23,540 nucleotides of DNA from DATKCJ01 sp035513275 (GTDB lineage Bacteria > Verrucomicrobiota > Verrucomicrobiia > Opitutales > Opitutaceae), in the NCBI GenBank assembly GCA_035513275.1, contig DATKCJ010000187.1, positions 1 to 23,540 on the forward strand, read 5' to 3'. A program made the position numbers and the translations under genes. Below are positions 13,397 to 20,140 of this stretch, in pieces (position 1 is the first letter of the stretch; every line of letters begins with the position of its first letter). The notes beneath the pieces were generated by a model. It had not been told where the DNA came from and did no database searches. It worked only from the letters and a program-made list of their open reading frames with translations.

Positions 13397-13536
13397 GCGA
13401 AGTAGCGCGTGAAAATCGTCAGGCCGATGACGACGAGGACGAATACGCCGAACACGAAGAGGTAAATGCCGCGCCAGGTTCGGAAGCCGGGCACGCCGGG
13501 CGGCGCGTGGTCGTCGTCGGGATCGGGCGCGTTCAT
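13393..13536 (-). CDS. 47-residue single-helix membrane protein coupled to the symporter
   Basis: The protein starts MNAPDPDDDHAPPGVPGFRT, an acidic proline-rich head, then WRGIYLFVFGVFVLVVIGLT, one membrane helix (about 23-43), and a short RYFA tail. Its stop overlaps the symporter ATG by 4 bp (13393-13396). I chose the ATG at 13536; an open frame extends back to 13629, but that part lies within a REP-like element. Small one-helix proteins next to SSS symporters are known as accessory subunits in some lineages. A role in stability or assembly of the symporter is inferred. It is short enough to be missed by automatic annotation. Confidence 0.75.
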   Translation of the reverse strand: MNAPDPDDDHAPPGVPGFRTWRGIYLFVFGVFVLVVIGLTIFTRYFA

Positions 13537-13539
13537 TTG

Positions 13540-13610
13540 GTAGGGCGCGACCGATGGGCGCGCCGAGGGTTTTCGCGGCGAGCTCCCGCCTTGGCGGGAT
13601 CCTGCCCTAC
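13540..13610. repeat. REP-doublet-like element A (GTAGGGC...GCCCTAC)
   Basis: The outer borders GTAGGGC (13540-13546) and GCCCTAC (13604-13610) are reverse complements. Inside are two hairpins: GGCGCG/CGCGCC (13544-13564, 9-base loop) and CCCGCC-TT-GGCGGG (13585-13598). It exactly fills the gap between the secreted deacetylase gene and the small membrane protein gene. GTAG-bordered hairpin pairs resemble REP sequences mobilised by RAYT transposases. Confidence 0.62.
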
Positions 13611-13629
13611 CCCAAGACGCGGATTCCAC

Positions 13630-16296
13630 TCATTCATGACCCAGCGAGATGAGGTTCGCGAAAAGCCGATACGCGCCTGGCACGCCGGCGGGGAGCTGCC
13701 TGAAGAACGCGAGACCTGTGTAGACGTAGTAGCCCTTCCCGTGGCGCGCGATCAGGACGCTGCTGTCCGGCTGTGTCTGCCCCGGATCGCTCATCGCCAG
13801 CAGAGCAGTGTAGCTCGCCTCGTCCCAAGTGCTCGGGAAATACGCACCGCGCTCCTGCACCCAGCCCTCGAAGTCGGCCTGGTTGATCTTGTTCGGCGTG
13901 TTGAGCGCGGGATGATCGGGTGCGAGGAAGTTCACGGGAGCCGTCTCGTCGGTCACTCGAAAGCGAGCGGCCTGGCCCTCGATCGAGAGCGGAAACGGCC
14001 CGAGTTGCGTCGCCTTCAGTCCGTTGGGCCGGTTGTATTGGGCAACGACCGTGCCGCCCGCCTCGACCCACGCGAGAAGGCCGGGGAAATTCGCCCCGAG
14101 GTCGTCGCGCTCGTTGAACGCGCGCACACCGATCACGACCGCGTCGAGCCCGGCGAGTCGCTCCAGCGTGAGATCGGCGCCGGTGAGCACGCGCACCGTG
14201 CATCCGAGTTGCTCGAGCGCCTCCAACGTGCTGTCGCCTGCACCCGGCAGGTAGCCAACATTTTTCGCCAGCGTGCGCGCGTCGCTGCTCACGAGTCGCG
14301 CAGCCGCCGGCGGTTGCAGCAACTGGACGGGAAGGTGATCGTAGCGCAGTTCAATCCTCTGCGTTGAGTATTCGCGGCTGTCGATCGTTGCGGTCGCTTT
14401 CAATTCGCCACTCGCAGCAGCCGCCGGCGCAGTCACATCGAACGAGAGACTCGCCTGCTCGCCCACGGCACGGGTCGCGAAATCGCGCGCTGCCGGGGTC
14501 ACCTTCCAGCCGACCGGCACATCGAGACGTAGCGTTCCGCGAAGATCCGCGCGCGCTGCAGATACCTCCACCCACACGGATTTCGTTCCGCCCGGCGGAA
14601 CAAGCAGCACCTCGGAGCCGATTCTCAAGGACGCCGGCGGAATGAACTTCAATTCGCTCCGCGCGTCGCCCGCCACAAAGACCGGCGTCTCCACCATCGC
14701 GAAGCGGCGACCGTCGATCTCAAACTCGAGCTCGACCTGAAGCACGGGGGGATTCTCCGGCAGCCCGATCATCGCGGCGTCGCTCACTTTCGCGATTCCG
14801 GCCGAGCCTTTCTCGCGCAACCAATATGGCTGCGTCAGAGGCGTGTCCGCTGGAATCACGAATGTGTCGCGCTCCATCCGCTCCGAAATGGGAATCGCGT
14901 CGGCGGCGTGGGTGCCGACTTGTTGTTCGTGGACGACTCGACCGTTCACGAGGTAGCGCACAGACGTTTGGCGGCCCGGAACCGGCGCCAGATTCCATTG
15001 ATGCCGCGTGACCGTGACTGATTCGCCCGGGACGATCTCGCCGCGTTCGACCGTCGCTTCGAGTCCGAGCCCGAGGCACGCGCGAAGGATGCTGTCGAGG
15101 GCGGCGCGACGGTCTGCGACGACGGAATCGTCAGGCAGGTCCGCCAGTTTCGCGCGAAGTTCAAGAAGCGCGGGCACGCTCGCGGCGGGCTCGGTGGCGT
15201 CGAAGCTTGCCGCGAGTTTCGCAACAAGTTCCTCGACCCCTGCGCCACCGGTGTAGCGCGTCCAACCCGTGTCGACACCGTCCATCAAGTCTGACTCTGC
15301 CGGCTCGCCCGCCATGAGCAGGAAGTTCTGTTCGTTGGCGCCGGTGCGCGCGCGGTCGACGAAGCCGCCGAGGCCTTGCGTCTTGTGCATCGCTCGGCTT
15401 TTCGCGGCGATCAGGCCAAACGACTCGCCCGTGACGGGGTCGGTGCCCGCGATGTCTTGCATGAAGACGGGTCCGTCGAGCGGCAGCGGAGCGTTGGGGT
15501 TGAAACGAAATGCGTTCCAGAGGACGCGCTTCGCCTGCCATGGCTTGAGGCCCTGCGCAATCTGCTCGGGATACGCCGTCGGGTCGGCTGATATCTTGAA
15601 GGCCTCGACCGCGAGGATGCCCGACGCAGTATGTTGGCCGTGACCGCCGCTGCCGGGAGGAATTGGGAAACGCGTGACGATCACGTCGGGACGGAACATG
15701 CGGATCACGCGCACCACGTCGGCGAGCACCTGCTCGCGATCCCAGAATTGCAGCGTTTCCTCGGGCGACTTCGAATAGCCGAAGTCGATCGCGCGCGTGA
15801 AGAACTGGCTCCCGCCGTCGAGCCGGCGCGCAGCGAGCAACTCTTGTGTGCGCAACACGCCGAGCTTCTCATCGAAGTCGCGGCCTAGTTCGTTCTGCCC
15901 GCCGTCCCCGCGCGTGAGCGAGAGATAACCGGCGCGAAACCCGCGGCCACGAGAGAGCCACGTGATCAGCTCGGTATTCTCATCGTCGGGGTGCGCGGCG
16001 ATGTGCAGCACCGTGCCGGTCGTCGCGAGCGCGCGCAGGTCGTGCTGGATCTGGATCCGCGCGGCGTCGCTGAGCACTTCGCGGACGACTGGCGGGCGTT
16101 TCTCCGCGATGTCGACCGGAGGCGGCGAGTCGGTCGCACTCGCGAGCGATGCAGTGAACGCGAACAAGCATGCGCTCATTGCACGGGCGCGATTCGACCA
16201 CCGCGCTTTATCCAGATCAGCCGCGACTGCGCATTTCAAAGTTTCGATACGCAACAGTCGGGTCATTTGGGACATGGATAGCCGGAAGGCAGTCAA
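13630..16296 (-). CDS. Large secreted PIG-L-family deacetylase with C-terminal GATase1-like domain
   Basis: This 888-residue protein has a probable export signal near residues 36-54 (NRARAMSACLFAFTASLASA); the start is uncertain, with candidates at residues 1, 8, 11 and 40. The PIG-L/LmbE domain follows: AHPDDE (101-106), SLTRGDGGQNELG and GSGGHGQHTASG (about 222-233) supply the zinc-binding and catalytic pattern. The middle (about 400-660) is beta-rich, probably NEW3/Ig-like. The end (about 715-885) has a GATase1/ThuA-like pattern (DAVVIGVRAFNERDDL, FPGLLAWVEAGGTVVAQYNR). Such large PIG-L proteins are common in Bacteroidetes and Verrucomicrobia, often beside SSS symporters. It should deacetylate a glucosamine- or amide-containing compound outside the cytoplasm. 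The substrate is unknown; the bsh context hints at glucosaminyl thiols or their conjugates. Confidence 0.85.
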   Translation of the reverse strand: MTAFRLSMSQMTRLLRIETLKCAVAADLDKARWSNRARAMSACLFAFTASLASATDSPPPVDIAEKRPPVVREVLSDAARIQIQHDLRALATTGTVLHIAAHPDDENTELITWLSRGRGFRAGYLSLTRGDGGQNELGRDFDEKLGVLRTQELLAARRLDGGSQFFTRAIDFGYSKSPEETLQFWDREQVLADVVRVIRMFRPDVIVTRFPIPPGSGGHGQHTASGILAVEAFKISADPTAYPEQIAQGLKPWQAKRVLWNAFRFNPNAPLPLDGPVFMQDIAGTDPVTGESFGLIAAKSRAMHKTQGLGGFVDRARTGANEQNFLLMAGEPAESDLMDGVDTGWTRYTGGAGVEELVAKLAASFDATEPAASVPALLELRAKLADLPDDSVVADRRAALDSILRACLGLGLEATVERGEIVPGESVTVTRHQWNLAPVPGRQTSVRYLVNGRVVHEQQVGTHAADAIPISERMERDTFVIPADTPLTQPYWLREKGSAGIAKVSDAAMIGLPENPPVLQVELEFEIDGRRFAMVETPVFVAGDARSELKFIPPASLRIGSEVLLVPPGGTKSVWVEVSAARADLRGTLRLDVPVGWKVTPAARDFATRAVGEQASLSFDVTAPAAAASGELKATATIDSREYSTQRIELRYDHLPVQLLQPPAAARLVSSDARTLAKNVGYLPGAGDSTLEALEQLGCTVRVLTGADLTLERLAGLDAVVIGVRAFNERDDLGANFPGLLAWVEAGGTVVAQYNRPNGLKATQLGPFPLSIEGQAARFRVTDETAPVNFLAPDHPALNTPNKINQADFEGWVQERGAYFPSTWDEASYTALLAMSDPGQTQPDSSVLIARHGKGYYVYTGLAFFRQLPAGVPGAYRLFANLISLGHE

Positions 16297-16364
16297 GCGG
16301 GTGGTTGCGCAACGTTGATTGTGGGTAAATGAATCGGAAACACGTGGATGCGACTCCGCGCGGC

Positions 16365-16383
16365 TGCTGGTCGAGACGCGCGG
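16365..16383. other. GC-rich spacer after the DUF2911 gene
   Basis: TCCGCGCG and CGCGCGGA form an 8-bp stem with a loop of about 14 bases around 16355-16386, about 10 bp after the DUF2911 stop on the minus strand. It may end that transcript, but there is no T-run. Confidence 0.35.
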
Positions 16384-16396
16384 AGCCGCGGACTGA

Positions 16397-17272
16397 TTAC
16401 TTCAAACTGTCGATGAGCGCTTTGTTCAGGCGCGTGTATTCCGCCTTCAACTCGGCCGGGGTCTCCGCCGGGCTGTTCTTGATCAGCTCGAGCGATTCGT
16501 TGGCCGCGGCGAGCGCGCCGGCCTTGTCGCCCATCTTGGCGAGAATGAGGCCCTTTCTGTAGACCATCCACATCTGGCCGGGGCTGGCTGCGAGCGCGGC
16601 GTTCATCCACTCGAGCGACTTCTTCAGGTCGAGATTGTTCTCGTAGTAAAACATCGCTGACTGGAAATACGGCTTCTTCTCGGCATCCGACGCCATGACG
16701 GCCTCGATCTTGGAAACCAGCATGCCGGCGAGGTCGGTCTCAATCTTCACGGGAACGCGGGCGTTCTCCCACATCAGGTAGAGTATGGCCGAGCCCTCAG
16801 CCGAGAGATTTGAGACGCCGATCGAGAACGTCTCGATCGCGTTCGGAACCGCCGCGGGCTTGACGGTGACGCGGGCCACGTCGTTCGCCACGTTGTAGGC
16901 GTAGGAGCCCCACTGGCCGGTGACGTTGTTTAGGATGACGGTCCACTCGCCTTCACCCGGGATTGAGAAGAGCGCGTAGGTGCCCGCAGCCACGTCGGTC
17001 CCGCCGAACTTCACATCGGTGCTGAAGGTGACCTTCGTCGCCGAGTTGGCGCCGGTGCGCCACACTTCGCCGTAGGGCACGAGACCGCCGAAAATCTTCC
17101 GGCCGCGCATGCTGGGCCGCGAGTATTCGACGGAGATGTCGGTGATGCCGACCCGTTGTTTAAAAGTCGCGGCCGGGCTCGGCGCGGGAAACTCGATTTG
17201 GGGGGCTTGGGCAAAAAGGCCGGTGGCAAGCACCAGACCTGAAACAATAGTCAACACGGAGCGGGTGTTCAT
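16397..17272 (-). CDS. Secreted DUF2911-domain protein with C-terminal TPR-like helices
   Basis: The ATG at 17272 gives a 291-residue protein with a signal peptide (MNTRSVLTIVSGLVLATGLF, cleavage after about AQA). An upstream in-frame start at 17311 would spoil it. Residues about 27-180 match DUF2911: VGITDISVEYSRPSMRGRKI, FGGLVPYGEVWRTGANSATK, a TYALFSIPGEGEWTVILN stretch and WGSYAYNVAND. Residues about 195-290 form helical repeats resembling TPRs (ALAASPGQMWMVYRKGLIL, AKMGDKAGALAAANESLELI). The function of DUF2911 is unknown; members are periplasmic or secreted. It is upstream of the PIG-L gene on the same strand, but a 100-bp gap with a hairpin separates them, so a shared transcript is uncertain. 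Confidence 0.88.
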   Translation of the reverse strand: MNTRSVLTIVSGLVLATGLFAQAPQIEFPAPSPAATFKQRVGITDISVEYSRPSMRGRKIFGGLVPYGEVWRTGANSATKVTFSTDVKFGGTDVAAGTYALFSIPGEGEWTVILNNVTGQWGSYAYNVANDVARVTVKPAAVPNAIETFSIGVSNLSAEGSAILYLMWENARVPVKIETDLAGMLVSKIEAVMASDAEKKPYFQSAMFYYENNLDLKKSLEWMNAALAASPGQMWMVYRKGLILAKMGDKAGALAAANESLELIKNSPAETPAELKAEYTRLNKALIDSLK

Positions 17273-17684
17273 GGCAGGCTCTAGAGAAACCAACACTTTC
17301 GCAAATTCCACTCAAATTCCGCAAAAGGTTGAAACGAGGCCACGAAGCCCTTGGTGCGCGGATGAACGGTCTCTGGCAGCCCGACGTTGGTCCGCCCATC
17401 GTTTGCGCTGCATGCACCTGGGCCCGTAGTAGAAGGAGTTGAACGACAGAGGCACGAAGACGCGGAGAAAATTCATGCACTCGTTCTCCTCAGATCTTTG
17501 TGTCTCCGTGTCTCTGTGGTGAATGCCTTGAAGACTTCTTTCCCGGGCGAAAAAGCCTGGCTTTGCTTGCGGCTGCGCCGCGTTAGGCCTCTTGCCTTCG
17601 TGTTTCTCCCTCCGTCGCTCGAAACCGGCAGCGCACGCCAGCGCGCCCTCCTTTTTTCGAGTGCAGTCTCGAAAAAAGGCCGTG
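17273..17684. repeat. 412-bp gene-free spacer with inverted 'cacagag' repeat and terminator-like hairpin
   Basis: I see no gene here. The spacer holds a short-loop inverted repeat with arms at 17443-17467 and 17496-17520, matching at 19 of 25 positions (ACGACAGAGGCACGAAGACG... against ...CCGTGTCTCTGTGGT). It also holds the perfect hairpin at 17650-17679. The promoter of the DUF2911 gene should lie near 17280-17340 but has no clear consensus. Confidence 0.6.
17650..17679 (-). terminator. Perfect 12-bp hairpin just after the GNAT gene
   Basis: CCTTTTTTCGAG, a 6-base loop and CTCGAAAAAAGG form a perfect stem. It starts 5 bp after the GNAT stop on the minus strand, with a T-run inside the stem. 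The position fits a terminator, although the A/T tract is part of the stem rather than after it. Confidence 0.55.
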
Positions 17685-18209
17685 TCACTCCGGCATCGTC
17701 AACTGCCAGTAGCCGACATCGATCCACCGGTCGAACTTGCGGCCGACTTGCTCGAAGTGTGCGACCTTCTTGAAACCCATCGACTCGTGCAGGCCGACCG
17801 ACGCCGCGTTCGGCAGCGCGATCCCGCCGATGATTGCGTGATATCCAAGCCTGCGAAGCTCGGCCACGAGCTGCGTGTAGAGCAGCCGGCCGATCCCACG
17901 GCCCGTGCAATCGGTGCTGAGATAGACCGTAGTCTCCACGGACTGCCGGTAGGCCGAGCGCTCCTTCCATTTGTTGGCGTAGGCGTAGCCGACGACGGAC
18001 CCGCCGCTCTCGGCAACGAGCCATGGCAAGCCGATCGAGTCGATAAGGCGGATGCGCGTGCGCATCTCGCCGACGCTCACCGGCTTTTCCTCGAACGTGA
18101 CGATCGTATCGCGAACGTAGTGATTGTAGATATCGCGAATCGCCGCCGCATCCTGCGGTGTCGCTGCGCGCACCAGTGCCGATCGGGTAAATGTCTCGTC
18201 TGCGTTCAT
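17685..18209 (-). CDS. GNAT acetyltransferase, phosphinothricin acetyltransferase (Pat/Bar) type
   Basis: The ATG at 18209 gives 174 residues, the usual length for Pat/Bar-like enzymes; an earlier start at 18290 would add 27 residues unlike the family. Conserved parts are VRAATPQDAAAIRDIYNHYV (about 12-31), TIVTFEEKP (about 35-43), GYAYANKWKERSAYRQSVET (about 73-92), the acetyl-CoA loop CTGRGIGRLLYTQL (about 100-113), and the C-terminal HESMGFKKVAHFEQVGRKFD. These enzymes acetylate the amine of phosphinothricin, methionine sulfoximine or related amino acids in the cytoplasm. The natural substrate is unknown. It is divergent from the old yellow enzyme gene across about 93-110 bp, and the promoters of both must lie there. 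Confidence 0.9.
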   Translation of the reverse strand: MNADETFTRSALVRAATPQDAAAIRDIYNHYVRDTIVTFEEKPVSVGEMRTRIRLIDSIGLPWLVAESGGSVVGYAYANKWKERSAYRQSVETTVYLSTDCTGRGIGRLLYTQLVAELRRLGYHAIIGGIALPNAASVGLHESMGFKKVAHFEQVGRKFDRWIDVGYWQLTMPE

Positions 18210-18302
18210 CGCGACCTGTTCTTCGGCTCCCACCGATAGCCTTGCCCAATCCGGAGTCGAGCGCGGGAATTCTCCAACCTCCGTTTGCATCGATAAACCG
18301 AG

Positions 18303-19382
18303 ATGCTATCTGAATACCCGATGCCCACTCTCTTCGATCCGCTCCAAGTCGGCGCGCTCACGCTGCCGAATCGCGTTATCATGGCTCCGCTCACGCGTTG
18401 CCGCGCCGGCGCGGGCCGCGTGCCGACCGACTTGAACGTCGAATACTACGTCCAGCGCGCGTCGGCGGGCCTCATCCTCACCGAGGCGACGGCGGTCGAC
18501 CCGATGGGCGTGGGATACTTCGATACTCCGGGCATCTGGTCGGAGGAGCAGGTTGCGGGTTGGAAAAGGATCACAGCCGGCGTGCACGCCGCGGGTGGCC
18601 GGATTTCCCTACAACTTTGGCACGTCGGACGGATGTCCGACCCGGTGCACTTGGACGGCGCGATGCCCGTCGCTCCGAGCGCGATCGCGCCGCCGGGACA
18701 CCCGAGCGGAATCCGCCCTCAAAAGCCTTTCGAAACACCGCGAGCGCTCGATCGCCGCGAGATCCCCGGCGTGATCGCTGCCTACCGCAGAGGCGCGGAG
18801 AACGCGCAGCGTGCCGGCTTCGACGGAGTCGAACTGCACGGCGCCAACGGCTACCTGATCGACCAGTTTCTTCAGGACAGCACCAACAAGCGCACCGACG
18901 ACTACGGCGGCCCGATTGAGAATCGGGCGAGGTTTGCACTCGAGGCGACCGACGCTGCGATCTCGATCTGGGGTGCGGACCGCGTGGGCATGCACCTCAA
19001 TCCCCGCTCCAGTGCGCACGGCATGGGCGACAGCGACCCAGCCGCGACGTTCGGATATCTGGCGCGCGAGCTGGGCCAGCGGAAGATTGCGTTCATCTGC
19101 GCGCGCGAATCGCTCGAGGAGCCGCGGCTCGTGCCGCTCATCAAGCGCGAGTTCGGCGGCGTAATGATCGCGAACCAAGGTTTCACCGCCGCCGATGCGC
19201 AGCGCGTTCTCGACGCTGGCGAAGTCGACGCCGTCGCATGGGGCCGGATCTTCATCGCAAACCCGGATCTGCCGCGACGCCTCCAACTCGGCGCGCCACT
19301 CAACGAGCCCGACGAGTCGACATTCTACGGCGACGGCCCCCGGGGCTACACTGACTACCCGACGATGAGTGAGATCGGGTAG
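18303..19382 (+). CDS. Old yellow enzyme-type alkene reductase (NemA-like)
   Basis: This FMN-dependent ene-reductase uses NAD(P)H to reduce activated C=C bonds such as enones and maleimides. The 359-residue protein shows the family order: LFDPLQVGALTLPNRVIMAP (10-29), LTRCRA (30-35), SLQLWHVGR (102-110), and HGANGYLIDQFLQDSTNKRT (179-198) with the substrate-binding H179/N182 pair, followed by DDYGG. The C-terminal part has GVMIANQGFT and AWGRIFIANPDLPRR, the phosphate-binding and tail segments. The usual thiol electrophile-detoxifying role of NemA-like enzymes would fit a bacillithiol-making cell, but this is inference. An ATG at 18321 (MPTLFDP) is an alternative start and may be the true one. 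A REP-like element follows the stop. Confidence 0.92.
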   Translation: MLSEYPMPTLFDPLQVGALTLPNRVIMAPLTRCRAGAGRVPTDLNVEYYVQRASAGLILTEATAVDPMGVGYFDTPGIWSEEQVAGWKRITAGVHAAGGRISLQLWHVGRMSDPVHLDGAMPVAPSAIAPPGHPSGIRPQKPFETPRALDRREIPGVIAAYRRGAENAQRAGFDGVELHGANGYLIDQFLQDSTNKRTDDYGGPIENRARFALEATDAAISIWGADRVGMHLNPRSSAHGMGDSDPAATFGYLARELGQRKIAFICARESLEEPRLVPLIKREFGGVMIANQGFTAADAQRVLDAGEVDAVAWGRIFIANPDLPRRLQLGAPLNEPDESTFYGDGPRGYTDYPTMSEIG

Positions 19383-19412
19383 CGCAGGTGGGACGCCTGC
19401 CGAAGAAACCCT

Positions 19413-19472
19413 GTAGGTTGCGCGCTTGCCGCGCAACGCCGGACTCTGTGGCGCGACGAGCGCGCCACCTAC
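19413..19472. repeat. REP-doublet-like element B (GTAGGT...ACCTAC)
   Basis: The borders GTAGGT (19413-19418) and ACCTAC (19467-19472) are reverse complements. They enclose two perfect 8-bp hairpins with 5-base loops: GTTGCGCG/CGCGCAAC (19417-19437) and GTGGCGCG/CGCGCCAC (19448-19468). It lies between the alkene reductase and NfeD-like genes and shares its architecture with the elements at 13540 and 22833. Confidence 0.68.
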
Positions 19473-19561
19473 TACGCCCTCGCTCCCGAGGCCACCCGGT
19501 TTCTCCCACGTGCAAATTGTAGGTGCTTTCGGCGAGCAACATTGCTCTCATCGAGGCTGAC

Positions 19562-20098
19562 ATGGATGCATTCACCGCCTATGCGATCTGTTTCGGAGCC
19601 GGAGTTGTATTTACCCTGATAAGCGCGATCAGCGCCCACGTGTTCGGCGGCGAAGGGGACGTCGACGGCGGGATGGATGCGGGTGGCGTGACGGCGTTCT
19701 CCCCGTTGAGCCCTTCGGCAATCGCCGCGTTCGTCGCCGCCTTCGGAGGATTTGGAATGATCCTGACTCGCATCGAGGCAACCAGCAGTCCGTGGATCAG
19801 CGTCCCTGCGTCGGTAGTCGGCGGCGTCGCTGTGGCCGGCTTGACTTTGCTGATCTTGAACACCGTGTTCAGCCGGACGCAAAGCTCCAGCGAAGGCCGG
19901 ATTGCCGCGCTCGCTGGAACATCCGCAACGGTGATATCCCCGATCCCTGTCGATGGTGTCGGTGAGATTGCATACGTGCAGGCGGGGTCGCGCTACTCGG
20001 CACCTGCGCGTTCCGAGAACGGCGCAGCAATCGCCAACGGCGCCACCGTGAAGATCACGCGGATCGTCGGCACGCAGTTCTACGTTTCGATTTCCTAG
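19562..20098 (+). CDS. NfeD-like membrane protein (flotillin partner)
   Basis: This 178-residue protein has an N-terminal membrane segment (about 5-25), a glycine/aspartate-rich linker (HVFGGEGDVDGGMDAGGVTA), two further hydrophobic segments (about 60-76 and 82-102) and a C-terminal OB-fold-like domain of about 65 residues (GRIAALAGTSATVISPIPVD ... ENGAAIANGATVKITRIVGT). This is the layout of NfeD/YuaF-type proteins, which accompany flotillins and are thought to act with them in membrane microdomains. The flotillin gene starts 42 bp downstream on the same strand. I chose the ATG at 19562; a GTG at 19523 is possible but adds residues outside the first membrane helix. Confidence 0.82.
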   Translation: MDAFTAYAICFGAGVVFTLISAISAHVFGGEGDVDGGMDAGGVTAFSPLSPSAIAAFVAAFGGFGMILTRIEATSSPWISVPASVVGGVAVAGLTLLILNTVFSRTQSSSEGRIAALAGTSATVISPIPVDGVGEIAYVQAGSRYSAPARSENGAAIANGATVKITRIVGTQFYVSIS

Positions 20099-20140
20099 AC
20101 TTTCGTTCCCCACGAAACTCCTCCCCGCCTACCCAACCCT

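Noticed and set aside
11708..13405. 565-codon plus-strand open frame opposite the symporter
   Set aside because: Low-complexity Glu/Arg/Asp composition and exact overlap with a clear SSS symporter; antisense artefact.
13537..13629. N-terminal extension of the 47-residue membrane protein
   Set aside because: The extension is the translation of the REP-like element; the ATG at 13536 gives a sensible protein.
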